DNA from: Duganella sp. sic0402
GTDB taxonomy: Bacteria; Pseudomonadota; Gammaproteobacteria; Burkholderiales; Burkholderiaceae_D
Reading direction: 5' to 3'
Length of the DNA stretch: 64,000 nt
Assembly: GCF_019219065.1 (NCBI RefSeq)
Contig: NZ_JAHUWK010000013.1
Coordinates: 1 to 64,000 of the forward strand
The first letter of the stretch is position 1, and each line of letters opens with the position of its first letter. The notes under the pieces are model-generated. The model was not told the origin of the DNA. It was given only the letters and a program-made list of their open reading frames with translations, and ran no database searches. Of the stretch, positions 16,457-25,094 are shown piece after piece. Made by a program: the position numbers and the translations under genes.

Positions 16457-17874
16457 AGTCTCGTTTTGTGCTGGGTGCTGCCACCGCCATGCTGGCTTGC
16501 GTGCAGGGTGCATATGCCGCTGATCCGACGGAGCCGCAATTCCGCGCCCTGTACAAGGAGCTGGTTGAAACCAATACCACGCTGTCGTCCGGCAGCTGCA
16601 CGCTGGCGGCTGAGCGCATTGCCGCGCGCCTGAAGACGGCCGGCTTTCCGGATTCCGACCTGCACCTGTTTGCCGATCCGGCGCATCCGAAAGAGGGCGG
16701 CCTGGTCGCCATCCTGCCGGGCCGCGATCCGAAGGCGAAAGCCATCCTGCTGCTGGCGCACATCGATGTGGTGGAAGCCAAGCGCGAAGACTGGGTACGC
16801 GATCCGTTCACGCTGATCGAGGAGGACGGCAAGTTCTACGCGCGCGGCGCGCTGGACGACAAGGCACAGGCGGCCATCTGGGCGGATTCGCTGGTGCGCT
16901 TCAAGCAGGAGGGCTACAAGCCGCGCCATACGCTGAAGATGGCGCTGACTTGCGGCGAGGAGACTGCCGGCGCCTTCAACGGCGCCGAGTGGCTGACCAA
17001 GCATCGCCGTGAGCTGATCGACGCGGCCTATGCGCTGAACGAAGGCGCTGGCGGCGAGTTGAACGCGGCAGGCAAGCGCGTGTCGATGACGGTGCAGGCC
17101 GGCGAGAAGGTGGCGCAGAACTATCGGCTGGAAGTGACCAATCGCGGCGGCCATAGCTCGCGTCCGGTGAAGGACAACGCCATCTATCACCTGGCTGGCG
17201 CGCTGGAGAAAATCCAGGGCTATGCATTTCCGATCCAGCTGACCGACGGCAGCAAGGGCTATCTGAATGCGATGTCGAAGATCCAGCTGGCGGCAGGCCA
17301 TCAAGAGATTGCCGACGCGATGCTGGTGGTGGCGAAGAATCCGGACGACGCCAAGGCGGTCAAGCTGGTGTCCGACGCCAGCCCAAGCTGGGCGGCGATG
17401 CTGCACACCACCTGTGTGGCGACCATGCTGGACGCGGGCCACGCCACCAACGCGCTGCCGCAGCGCGCCCGCGCGAATATCAACTGCCGCATCTTCCCCG
17501 GCGTGACGCAGGAGACGGTGCGCCTGGCGCTGGTGAAGGCGATCAACGATCCGGCGGTGAAAGTGGAGACGCTGGAGATCCGTGGCGAGAACTCGGCGCC
17601 GCCACCGCTGACGCGCGCCATCATGGAGCCGGTGGAGAAGCTGACGCAGAAGATGTGGCCGGGCGTGCCGGTGATGCCGATCCTGCAGTCCGGCGCCACC
17701 GACGGCCAGTTCCTGAATGCGGCCGGGATTCCGACCTATGGCATCAGCGGCATTTTCCTGACGCCGGACCTGGGCAATATCCACGGCCTGAATGAGTACA
17801 TCGGCGTGCAGTCGCTGATGGAGGGCCGCATTTTCCTGCACGAGCTGGTGAAGATCTACGCCGAGCAGATTTAA
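16453..17874 (+). CDS. Secreted M20-family metallopeptidase
   Basis: A 473-residue protein with a signal peptide (residues 1-22, ending GAYA). M20 zinc-site motifs are present: LLLAHIDVVEAKREDW (His, Asp), RGALDDKAQAAIW (bridging Asp), and LTCGEETAGAFNG (catalytic Glu). A dimerisation insert lies between residues ~200 and 350. It is probably a periplasmic di- or carboxypeptidase; specificity cannot be given. It overlaps the ABC exporter by four bases and its TAA shares TTAA with the stop of the convergent GH43 gene. Confidence 0.9.
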   Translation: MKSRFVLGAATAMLACVQGAYAADPTEPQFRALYKELVETNTTLSSGSCTLAAERIAARLKTAGFPDSDLHLFADPAHPKEGGLVAILPGRDPKAKAILLLAHIDVVEAKREDWVRDPFTLIEEDGKFYARGALDDKAQAAIWADSLVRFKQEGYKPRHTLKMALTCGEETAGAFNGAEWLTKHRRELIDAAYALNEGAGGELNAAGKRVSMTVQAGEKVAQNYRLEVTNRGGHSSRPVKDNAIYHLAGALEKIQGYAFPIQLTDGSKGYLNAMSKIQLAAGHQEIADAMLVVAKNPDDAKAVKLVSDASPSWAAMLHTTCVATMLDAGHATNALPQRARANINCRIFPGVTQETVRLALVKAINDPAVKVETLEIRGENSAPPPLTRAIMEPVEKLTQKMWPGVPVMPILQSGATDGQFLNAAGIPTYGISGIFLTPDLGNIHGLNEYIGVQSLMEGRIFLHELVKIYAEQI

Positions 17875-19442
17875 GCCAGTGCGCGATATCTGAAGTCGCG
17901 CATCGTCACCGTGCCTGTGCCCGCGATGTAGACGCCGGGCTGCAGGCTGGCGAAGCCGCCGAACACATTGTGGTGCAGGCCGGAGACTTCCATCTGCCAT
18001 GGATGCTGCTTCCACTCCTTGCCATCCAGCGAGTAGTGGAAGGTGACGATGTGGCGGTCGTTCCGGACGCGGATATGCACAGTGGAGGCGTCCATCTTTT
18101 CGCGCATCCAGCTTTGCTCGTGCGAGTGGGCGAAGGTCTTCATATGCGTTGGCGTGAAGCCGACGCCGACGTAGGCGCGCTCGTTGTAGTGCAGTAGCAG
18201 GCCGCCTTCCGCATCGGCGCCAATGTCGAGCGTGATGGTGGCTTCGTAGGCGCGGTCGCCGGCGATGAAGGTCAGCGGCGAGGAATCGACCGGAGATGTG
18301 CCTTTGCCTTTGATGGCCAGCTTGCCGGGCGTGTGCTGCACGCGTTGCATTTCGTTTGGACCAGGGTTGAAGAAGCTCCACTGCACGCCGAACTTCAGCT
18401 TCTGGAAGTCGTCGGACTTGGCGAAGTTGTGCGGCACGGCTTTGCCTTTTTTCGGCATCGGCAGTGGCGCGGACAGGTCGCCGCCTTTGGCTTTGAACCA
18501 GCCGTCCTTGGTCCATTCGATGGGTTCGAGCAGACACTGGCGGCCCAGCGTGCGGTAGCTGTTCTCGTAGCCGTGGTAGACCATCCACCAGTCGCCGGCC
18601 GGGCCTTCGACCAGGGTGGCGTGGCCGCGCGACCACCATTTTTCGCCAGCGCTCTGGGTGCGCACGATGGGATTCTGCGGATGATTTTCCCAAGGGCCGT
18701 GGATGGAGCGTGAGCGTGCTGCAATCACCATGTGGCTGGTTGGCGGGCCGGAGGTGCCGCCGACCGCCAGCACCAGATAAAACCAGCCGTCGCGCCTGAG
18801 CAGCTTGGGGCCTTCCGGCGCGAACATCTCCACCACCCAGTCTTGCGGGTAGCGCCAGGGTTCGTAGACTTTTTCCAGTGTGCCGACTGTGGCCAGGCCG
18901 TCATCGCTCAGGCCGATGCAGCGCACGCCGTTGACGAACAGGTAGCGCTTGCCGTCTTCGCCGACCGCGTGGCCGGGATCGATGGCGCCTTCGATTTTCA
19001 GGTCAATCGGATCGCTCCACGGGCCTTTGATGTGGTCGGCCCAGATGACGTAGATGCTGGTGCCGGCCGGGATGTAGATGAAGTAGCGGCCGTTGTGCTT
19101 GACCAGGTCCATGGCCCAGATGCTGCCCAGCGGCTTGGTCAGCGCCGGGCCGATCGGCTGCCAGTTCACCAGGTCCTGCGAGTGCCAGATGATGACGCCG
19201 GGGTAGGACAGGAAGGACGAGAAGGTCATGTAGTAATCGTCGCCGTCCTTGAGGATGGTGGGATCGGGGTGATCGCCGGCGAGGATGGGGTTGAGGAAGC
19301 TGCCGTTGCCCAGGTCGGCCTTGCGCTGGCCTTCGACGCCGCGCGCCCATGGTGGTTCAGCAGCGGCTGCGTTCGCCAATTGCGGCGCCACTGCCACACC
19401 AGCCAACAAAGTCTTCAGCGCCGTGCGTCGCGAAGCGGTCAT
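17871..19442 (-). CDS. Glycoside hydrolase family 43 protein (beta-xylosidase/arabinofuranosidase type)
   Basis: A 523-residue exported enzyme. The N-terminus TASRRTALKTLLAG is a Tat-like signal followed by an Ala-rich cleavage region. The five-bladed propeller domain (residues ~45-330) begins NPILAGDHPDPTIL, where the HPDP Asp is the general base, and has a later acid Glu around MFAPEGPKLL. The C-terminal ~180 residues look like a beta-sandwich of the type that caps GH43 xylosidases. It would cut xylose or arabinose side groups of plant polysaccharides. It is isolated, with no sugar transporter or regulator nearby. Confidence 0.85.
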   Translation of the reverse strand: MTASRRTALKTLLAGVAVAPQLANAAAAEPPWARGVEGQRKADLGNGSFLNPILAGDHPDPTILKDGDDYYMTFSSFLSYPGVIIWHSQDLVNWQPIGPALTKPLGSIWAMDLVKHNGRYFIYIPAGTSIYVIWADHIKGPWSDPIDLKIEGAIDPGHAVGEDGKRYLFVNGVRCIGLSDDGLATVGTLEKVYEPWRYPQDWVVEMFAPEGPKLLRRDGWFYLVLAVGGTSGPPTSHMVIAARSRSIHGPWENHPQNPIVRTQSAGEKWWSRGHATLVEGPAGDWWMVYHGYENSYRTLGRQCLLEPIEWTKDGWFKAKGGDLSAPLPMPKKGKAVPHNFAKSDDFQKLKFGVQWSFFNPGPNEMQRVQHTPGKLAIKGKGTSPVDSSPLTFIAGDRAYEATITLDIGADAEGGLLLHYNERAYVGVGFTPTHMKTFAHSHEQSWMREKMDASTVHIRVRNDRHIVTFHYSLDGKEWKQHPWQMEVSGLHHNVFGGFASLQPGVYIAGTGTVTMRDFRYRALA

Positions 19443-19629
19443 ATCGTCTCCATCAGAATAGTATTATTCCCCGATGGTGCATCAAGCCCTCCTCCCTCGC
19501 AATTACGAAAACCGCCAAGCCGGATAACGATTCCGCACAACGCCCCCGCCCGCTTGATGTGCGCCACCGCAAAGCGCATCATGTGCACGCGGACTAAGCT
19601 TCGATGACACCATTCTCATCGGAGGACGT

Positions 19630-20019
19630 ATGTCTGAATTCTATAAATACTTCAAAGAAAACATGGATGCCTTAGGTTTGCCTGCTCCAGAAAGCTTGTA
19701 TGGCAATCTTCAGCTTGCGCTTGGCTCGGCCATGACGCTTGTCGGCTTTATTGAGAAGTTCGGCACCAAGGTAACTATCAGGGAAATGATTGGTGCAGGG
19801 ATACGTGGTGAAAAATTGCTGACGATCTGGGCCATGAGCGCTTCTTACTATGTTGGCGCGGTCATCGGCAGTATCGCTGTTGCGACAGGGCGTACTCTGG
19901 CTGGCGGAACCTCGCTTGCAGATGTACTACTTCGCGCCCAGATGAATCACCTGCATCGCTCCTGGTTACCCGGTGTGCTGCTGCATTATCCCGAAATTTA
20001 CAAACGGAGGACAAAATGA
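19630..20019 (+). CDS. Hypothetical protein, 129 residues, with membrane-prone segments
   Basis: GGAGGAC lies just upstream of the ATG and the gene overlaps the following small ORF by ATGA, so it is a real gene in a two-gene operon. Residues ~25-40 and ~66-88 are hydrophobic (LTIWAMSASYYVGAVIGSIAVA). No family was recognised. It has lower GC than its neighbours, which may point to separate ancestry. The 187 bases before it contain no other gene. Confidence 0.75.
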   Translation: MSEFYKYFKENMDALGLPAPESLYGNLQLALGSAMTLVGFIEKFGTKVTIREMIGAGIRGEKLLTIWAMSASYYVGAVIGSIAVATGRTLAGGTSLADVLLRAQMNHLHRSWLPGVLLHYPEIYKRRTK

Positions 20020-20216
20020 AAGATGGTCTGATGTTGTTGCTGGCCGGCGTGGTGTGCGCCGCCGGCGCTGCACTGTTTTTCAGGATTTTCGGCAGCGATG
20101 CGCTCAACATCATCGTCCTGCTGGCGCTGGTTGCCACGATCGGCGATAACTTCCGCCTGCGGCGCCGCTTAAGGGAGATTGGCGCCAAGCCTGAGGGCAA
20201 GCGCACCTGGTTATGA
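20016..20216 (+). CDS. Small membrane protein, 66 residues
   Basis: Two hydrophobic segments (residues ~4-22 and ~30-46) are followed by a basic tail rich in Arg/Lys, predicting a two-pass inner membrane protein with its C-terminus in the cytoplasm. Its start overlaps the stop of the preceding gene (ATGA), implying coupled translation and a shared role. No homologue with a known function was recognised. Confidence 0.72.
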   Translation: MKDGLMLLLAGVVCAAGAALFFRIFGSDALNIIVLLALVATIGDNFRLRRRLREIGAKPEGKRTWL

Positions 20217-20218
20217 AC

Positions 20219-20250
20219 CCGTCATTCCGCGAAAGTGGGAATCCATGCTG
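20219..20250. repeat. Degenerate dRS3-like palindromic repeat
   Basis: The segment CGTCATTCC-GCGAAAGT-GGGAATCCATGC closely resembles the widespread proteobacterial intergenic repeat whose core is ATTCCC-N8-GGGAAT, called dRS3 in Neisseria. One C is missing from the left arm here. It starts three bases after the stop of the 66-residue gene. Confidence 0.55.
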
Positions 20251-20284
20251 AATATGCTCCCCCGCGTCCGCGAGGGCGACATGC

Positions 20285-20313
20285 AAAAAAAAGCCACCGC
20301 GAACGGTGGCTTT
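20285..20313 (-). terminator. Intrinsic terminator for the symporter gene
   Basis: AAAGCCACCG (20290-20299) pairs with CGGTGGCTTT (20304-20313) with a four-base loop. Eight A's at 20285-20292 give a U-tract on the minus strand, 12 bases after the symporter stop. Confidence 0.88.
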
Positions 20314-20324
20314 GCTGTCTCTGC

Positions 20325-21563
20325 TTAGGCAGATTCTTTCGGCGGGTCCATCTCGCCTTCCCACTTGGCGACCACGGCGGTGGCGATGCCGTTGCCGATG
20401 ACGTTGGTCGCGGAACGCGCCATGTCGAGGAAGTGGTCGATGCCCAGCAGCAGCAGCATGCCGGCTTCCGGAATGTTGAACTGGCCCAGCGTCGCGGCAA
20501 TCACCACCAGCGAAGCGCGCGGCACGCCGGCCATGCCTTTCGAGGTCAGCATCAGCACCGCCATCATGGTCATCTGCTGGCCCAGCGACATTTCAATGCC
20601 ATACGCCTGTGCAATGAACACGGTGGCGAAGGTGCAGTACATCATCGAACCGTCCAGATTGAACGAGTAGCCGATCGGCAGCACGAACGAGGCGATGCGG
20701 TTGCGCACGCCGAAACGCTCCAGGCCTTCCAGTGTTTTCGGATAGGCTGCTTCGCTCGACGCGGTCGAGAACGCCAGCAGCGCCGGGCTGCGCATTTCCT
20801 TCATCAGCGCGAAGACACGGCCTTTGAGGAACAGGAAGCCGATGAAGATCAGCAGCGCCCACAGCAGCGCAATACCGAAGTAGAACTCGGCCATGAACAC
20901 GCCATAGGTCGACAGCACGCCCAGGCCGCTCTTGGCGATGGTGCCGGCCACTGCAGCAAACACCGCAAATGGTGCGAACAGCATCACGTAGCCGGTCACT
21001 TTCAGCATCACGTGGGCAACGCCGTCCAGCGCCTCGATCAGCGCATTGGCTTTCGGGCCCACCGCAGCCGCCGCCGAACCGAAGAACAGCGAGAAGATCA
21101 CGATTTGCAGGATTTCATTCTTGGCCATGCCGTCGACAATCGACGACGGCACCAGGTGGGTGACGAAGTCCTTCAGCGTCAGACTGGAGGTGGCCAGGTC
21201 GACCTTGGCGGCGGTGGCGGCCATGTGGCCCAGCAGCGCGTCGCCTGGACGGAAGATGTTAACCAGCACCAGGCCAAGGCTCAGCGACATCACCGAAGCG
21301 ATGAAGAACCAGCCCAGCGTCTTGACGCCGACGCGGCCGACTGCCGTAGCGTCGCCCATCTTGGCAATGCCACACACCAGCGTGGAAAACACCAGCGGCG
21401 CGATGATCATCTTGATCAGGCGCAAGAACAGCGTGGTGATCAGCGCCATGGTGTCGGCAAAGCCGGTCGGATTGGCCAGGGTGCTGTTGGCCACGTAGCC
21501 GGTAATAATGCCTATGGCGAGACCAATCAGGATGTACGTGGTCAATCGGCTTTGTTTGTTCAT
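20325..21563 (-). CDS. Dicarboxylate/amino acid:cation symporter (DAACS; DctA/GltP type)
   Basis: A 412-residue inner membrane secondary carrier for glutamate, aspartate or C4-dicarboxylates. It has the family's alternating hydrophobic segments, the serine-rich reentrant motif (AFSTASSEAAYPKTLEGLE), and the cation/substrate region SFNLDGSMMYCTFATVFIAQ. DctA and GltP cannot be separated safely from sequence. It is monocistronic, with its own terminator. It is divergent from a GltL-type ATPase, which hints at acidic amino acids as substrate. Confidence 0.9.
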   Translation of the reverse strand: MNKQSRLTTYILIGLAIGIITGYVANSTLANPTGFADTMALITTLFLRLIKMIIAPLVFSTLVCGIAKMGDATAVGRVGVKTLGWFFIASVMSLSLGLVLVNIFRPGDALLGHMAATAAKVDLATSSLTLKDFVTHLVPSSIVDGMAKNEILQIVIFSLFFGSAAAAVGPKANALIEALDGVAHVMLKVTGYVMLFAPFAVFAAVAGTIAKSGLGVLSTYGVFMAEFYFGIALLWALLIFIGFLFLKGRVFALMKEMRSPALLAFSTASSEAAYPKTLEGLERFGVRNRIASFVLPIGYSFNLDGSMMYCTFATVFIAQAYGIEMSLGQQMTMMAVLMLTSKGMAGVPRASLVVIAATLGQFNIPEAGMLLLLGIDHFLDMARSATNVIGNGIATAVVAKWEGEMDPPKESA

Positions 21564-21648
21564 ATTTTTGGGTTTCCTGTGGTAGTGTCTCTCTGGGCCT
21601 GCGCAGCGGGCAGGATGGCCGCCGCTGCGTTCTTTTTAGCGTAGGCGA

Positions 21649-21673
21649 CAGCCGGTGTTGAGTGGGCCGGCTG
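21649..21673. promoter_or_regulatory. Inverted repeat between divergent symporter and gltL-like genes
   Basis: CAGCCGG (21649-21655) and CCGGCTG (21667-21673) are separated by 11 bases within the 209-base gap between the symporter and ATPase genes. It is a candidate operator shared by both genes. Nothing else definite was found in this gap. Confidence 0.35.
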
Positions 21674-21772
21674 CTGAAACTATTGGCAAGTTCCGCAGTA
21701 TCCTTGTGGGCAGGGGCGCTGTCAAGCGCGTACCGGCCCGGCTACAGGCTAGACCGAATAATCTATTTTCCT

Positions 21773-22498
21773 ATGATCGAAATCAAAAATATCAGCAAGT
21801 GGTACGGGCAATTCCAGGTGCTCAAGGAGTGCAGCACCCAGGTCGCCAAGGGCGATGTGATGGTGATTTGCGGCCCTTCCGGCTCCGGCAAGTCCACGCT
21901 GATTAAGACCGTCAACGGGCTGGAACCGTTCCAGCAGGGCGAAATTATTGTCGATGGTACCTCGGTGGGCGATAAAAGCACCGATCTGCCGGCGTTGCGG
22001 GCGCGGATCGGCATGGTATTCCAGAATTTTGAGCTGTTTCCCCATTTATCGGTGCGCGACAACCTGACGCTGGGCCAGGTCAAGGTGCTGGGCCGCAGCC
22101 AGGACGAGGCGACCGTGCGCGGTTTGCAATACCTGGACCGGGTCGGCCTGCTGGCGCAGCAGGATAAATTCCCCGGCCAGCTGTCCGGCGGGCAGCAGCA
22201 GCGGGTGGCGATCGCGCGGGCGCTGTCCATGGACCCGATTGCCATGCTGTTTGACGAGCCGACCTCGGCGCTGGACCCGGAAATGATCAACGAGGTGCTG
22301 GATGTGATGGTCGGTCTGGCACAGGAGGGCATGACCATGATGGTGGTGACCCACGAAATGGGCTTCGCCCGCAAGGTGGCCAACCGGGTGGTGTTCATGG
22401 ACCAGGGCGCGATTCTGGAGGATGCTCCCAAGGATGAATTCTTCCAGGCGCCGCGTAGCGAGCGTGCGCGCGATTTTCTTGCCCGTATAATCCACTGA
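21773..22498 (+). CDS. Amino acid ABC transporter ATP-binding protein, GltL/GlnQ type (orphan)
   Basis: A 241-residue ABC ATPase: Walker A GPSGSGKST, Q-loop VFQNFELFPH, signature LSGGQQQRVAIARALS, Walker B AMLFDEPTSALDPE and switch His in VVTHEMGFA. Length and the FQNFELFPHLSV segment fit polar amino acid importers (glutamate/aspartate, glutamine). The ATG at 21773 gives the standard MIEIKNISKWYG start. The usual permease and binding-protein genes are missing from the neighbourhood, so it must partner with subunits encoded elsewhere or have another role. The amidohydrolase start overlaps its stop by one base. Confidence 0.9.
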   Translation: MIEIKNISKWYGQFQVLKECSTQVAKGDVMVICGPSGSGKSTLIKTVNGLEPFQQGEIIVDGTSVGDKSTDLPALRARIGMVFQNFELFPHLSVRDNLTLGQVKVLGRSQDEATVRGLQYLDRVGLLAQQDKFPGQLSGGQQQRVAIARALSMDPIAMLFDEPTSALDPEMINEVLDVMVGLAQEGMTMMVVTHEMGFARKVANRVVFMDQGAILEDAPKDEFFQAPRSERARDFLARIIH

Positions 22499-23946
22499 TG
22501 AAAATTTCTATTAAGCAATTAAGTGGCGCGATGCTGGCGCTGGGTCTGCTGAGCGCCGCGCACGCAGCCGATAAAATCGCCGCCGATCTGGTGCTGACCA
22601 AGGCGACCCTGATCGACGTGGCGGCCGGCAAAACGGTCACTGGCAAGTCGGTGGTGCTCAAGGGCGACACCATCCTGGCGGTGGTGGATGACAGGCAGCT
22701 GTCCAATTACGCTGCCAAACAGACCATCAGCTTGCCGGGCAAGTATGTCATGCCGGGCCTGTGGGATACCCATGTCCACTTCGGCGGCGGTCCGGCGCTG
22801 ATCGATGAGAACAAACATCTGCTGCCGCTGTATCTGGCCTATGGCATTACCAGCGTGCGCGACTGCTCGGGCGATTTGCCGGACACGGTGCTGCAATGGC
22901 GCCAGCAGATCAATGCGCGCCAGCTGGAAGGGCCGACCATCTTCACCTCGGGCGCCAAGCTGGAGGGCTACAAGCCGCTGTGGAAGGGCACCATCGAAGT
23001 CGGCACGCCGGAAGAGATCAGCAAGGCGCTGGACAAGCTGCAGGGACAGGGCGTGGACTTCGTCAAAATCACCGAGAACACGCTCAAGCCGGAGATGTAC
23101 CTGGAGGCGCTGCGCCAGGCCCGGCAGCGCGGCATGCGCACCTCCGGCCATATCCCGGTGCAGCTGACGCTGGCGACCATGTTCGATGCCGGTCTGGGCA
23201 CGGTGGAGCATCAGTCCTATCTGCTGCGCGCCGCCACGCCGAAAGAGCAGGAACTGACCGCGCAGGTGGCGGCTGGCACGCTGACCGGCAAGGAAGCCGT
23301 CAAGCAGAGCCTGGCCACTTACGATGAGGCGACCGCGCGTTCCGCGTTCCGCTATATGGCGTCCAAGGGCACGGCGGCGGTGCCGACCTTGTCGGTGTCG
23401 CGGGTGGTGGCGTATCTGGATCAGGACGATCACTCGCACGACGAGGCCTTGCAGTACATCGGTAAAGGCCTGCGCGCCACCTACGAATGGCGCGTGCAGC
23501 GCGCGGCGCAGGACGATGCGGCGGCGATTGCGCAGCGCAAGGCGGTATTCGAGAAGTCGGCTTCGCTGTTGCCGATTTTGCAGCAGGAAGGCGTCAGCAT
23601 TATCGCCGGCACCGATGCGGGCTTCCTCAATTCCTATGATTATCCTGGCCAGGCGCTGCATGACGAAATCGGCCTGTACGTGAACTATGGCCTGACGCCG
23701 GCGCAGGCGCTGCAAACGGCAGTGATCAACGGCCCGCGCTTCCTGGGCAAGCAGGACCGCTACGGCGCGCTAGAGGCTGGCAAGGCGGCCGACGTGCTGG
23801 TGCTGGACGCCAATCCGCTGCAGGATATCAGCGCCACGCGCAAGATCCGCAGCGTGATCAGCCACGGCCAGCTCTACGACCGTGCCCGCCTCGACAAAAT
23901 CCTGGCCGACACCAAAGCCTGGGCCGCGCAGACCAAGGCGGAATAG
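22498..23946 (+). CDS. Secreted amidohydrolase-family protein (imidazolonepropionase-like)
   Basis: A 482-residue protein with a signal peptide (residues 1-23, ending AHAA). The amidohydrolase barrel has the HxH metal motif in MPGLWDTHVHFGG, further ligands in RTSGHIPVQ and GTVEHQSYL, and the Asp in IAGTDAGFLNSYDYPG. The closing beta-sandwich is YGALEAGKAADVLVLDANPL. Such exported members often cleave N-acyl or Xaa-Pro dipeptides, but the substrate here is unknown. It overlaps the upstream ATPase by one base (TGATG) and is therefore co-translated with it. Confidence 0.88.
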   Translation: MKISIKQLSGAMLALGLLSAAHAADKIAADLVLTKATLIDVAAGKTVTGKSVVLKGDTILAVVDDRQLSNYAAKQTISLPGKYVMPGLWDTHVHFGGGPALIDENKHLLPLYLAYGITSVRDCSGDLPDTVLQWRQQINARQLEGPTIFTSGAKLEGYKPLWKGTIEVGTPEEISKALDKLQGQGVDFVKITENTLKPEMYLEALRQARQRGMRTSGHIPVQLTLATMFDAGLGTVEHQSYLLRAATPKEQELTAQVAAGTLTGKEAVKQSLATYDEATARSAFRYMASKGTAAVPTLSVSRVVAYLDQDDHSHDEALQYIGKGLRATYEWRVQRAAQDDAAAIAQRKAVFEKSASLLPILQQEGVSIIAGTDAGFLNSYDYPGQALHDEIGLYVNYGLTPAQALQTAVINGPRFLGKQDRYGALEAGKAADVLVLDANPLQDISATRKIRSVISHGQLYDRARLDKILADTKAWAAQTKAE

Positions 23947-23959
23947 CGACGTGATGGTG

Positions 23960-23986
23960 TGTGCCGGTAATCGTTGCACCGGCACA
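23960..23986 (+). other. Strong hairpin after the amidohydrolase gene
   Basis: TGTGCCGGT (23960-23968) and ACCGGCACA (23978-23986) are perfectly complementary with a nine-base loop. No T-run follows, so it is not a standard terminator. It could stabilise the upstream mRNA 3' end or lie in the pyrC promoter region (a TAAAAT box is at 23993-23998). Confidence 0.45.
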
Positions 23987-24038
23987 AAGCAGGTAAAATG
24001 TCGGCTATTCGAATTTGATCGCCTGAAAGCCTGCCGCC

Positions 24039-25091
24039 ATGTCCGACCTTGCAAACACTCCCGACAGCATCACCATCACCCGCCCAGACGACTGGCACCT
24101 GCATCTGCGCGACGGCGCGACGCTGGCCAGCGTGCTGCCGCACAGCGCGCGCCAGTTCGGCCGCGCCATCGTGATGCCAAATTTGAAACCGCCGGTGACC
24201 ACCGCCGCCGCCGCTGTCGCCTATCGTGAACGCATCATGGCCGCGCTGCCGCAAGGCATGGACTTCGAGCCGCTGATGACGCTGTACCTGACCAACAACA
24301 CGCAGCCGGACGAAATCCTGCGCGCGCAGGAAAGCGGCATCGTGCACGCGGTCAAGCTGTACCCGGCCGGCGCCACCACCAATTCGGACGCAGGCGTGAC
24401 CGATCTGTCCAACTGCTACAAGGTGCTGGAGAAGATGCAGGAAGTCGGCATGCCGTTCCTGGTCCACGGCGAAGTCACCGACCAGGACATCGACCTGTTC
24501 GACCGCGAAGCCGTGTTCATCGAGCGCGTGATGCGTCCGCTGCGCCGTGACTTCCCGGCGCTGAACATCGTGTTCGAACACATCACCACCAAGCACGCCG
24601 CGCAATACGTGGCGGAAGCCGAAGGCCCGATCGCCGCGACCATCACCGCGCACCACCTGCTGTACAACCGCAACGACATCTTCAAGGGCGGCATCCGTCC
24701 TCACTACTACTGTCTGCCGGTGCTGAAGCGGGAAGAACACCGGCTGGCGCTGGTGACAGCTGCCACCAGCGGTGACGAGCGTTTCTTCCTCGGCACCGAC
24801 TCGGCCCCGCACGCCCAGGGTGCCAAGGAAGCCGCCTGCGGTTGCGCCGGCTGCTACACCGCGCTGCATGCCATGGAACTGTACACCGAAGCCTTCGAGC
24901 GCGCCGGTGCGCTGGACAAGCTGGAAGCCTTCGCCAGCCTGAATGGCCCTGCGTTCTACAACCTGCCGGTCAACCAGGGCACCATTACGCTGAAGCGCGA
25001 GCAGTGGACGCTGCCGGAAGCATTGCCGCTGGCAGACCAGCAGGTAATCCCTCTCAACGCCGGCGAAACCATCAACTGGAAAATGGTGTAA
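24039..25091 (+). CDS. pyrC: Dihydroorotase (class II)
   Basis: A 350-residue enzyme that cyclises carbamoyl-aspartate to dihydroorotate in pyrimidine synthesis. Zinc ligands: HxH in DDWHLHLRDG, the carboxylated Lys in HAVKLYPAGATTNSDAGV, then His residues in VHGEV and FEHITT, and the catalytic Asp in LGTDSAPHAQ. Length and motifs match E. coli-type homodimeric PyrC, which needs no PyrB partner. The DUF3025 gene follows after three bases. Confidence 0.96.
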   Translation: MSDLANTPDSITITRPDDWHLHLRDGATLASVLPHSARQFGRAIVMPNLKPPVTTAAAAVAYRERIMAALPQGMDFEPLMTLYLTNNTQPDEILRAQESGIVHAVKLYPAGATTNSDAGVTDLSNCYKVLEKMQEVGMPFLVHGEVTDQDIDLFDREAVFIERVMRPLRRDFPALNIVFEHITTKHAAQYVAEAEGPIAATITAHHLLYNRNDIFKGGIRPHYYCLPVLKREEHRLALVTAATSGDERFFLGTDSAPHAQGAKEAACGCAGCYTALHAMELYTEAFERAGALDKLEAFASLNGPAFYNLPVNQGTITLKREQWTLPEALPLADQQVIPLNAGETINWKMV

Positions 25092-25094
25092 GCA

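Noticed and set aside
19443..19629. Partial inverted repeats (for example GATGTGCGC and GCGCATC) upstream of the 129-residue gene
   Set aside because: The arms are imperfect and one of several weak pairings in a GC-rich leader; no defined site could be supported.
23960..23986. Hairpin as an intrinsic terminator for the amidohydrolase gene
   Set aside because: No T-run follows the stem on either strand, so it is listed only as a hairpin.
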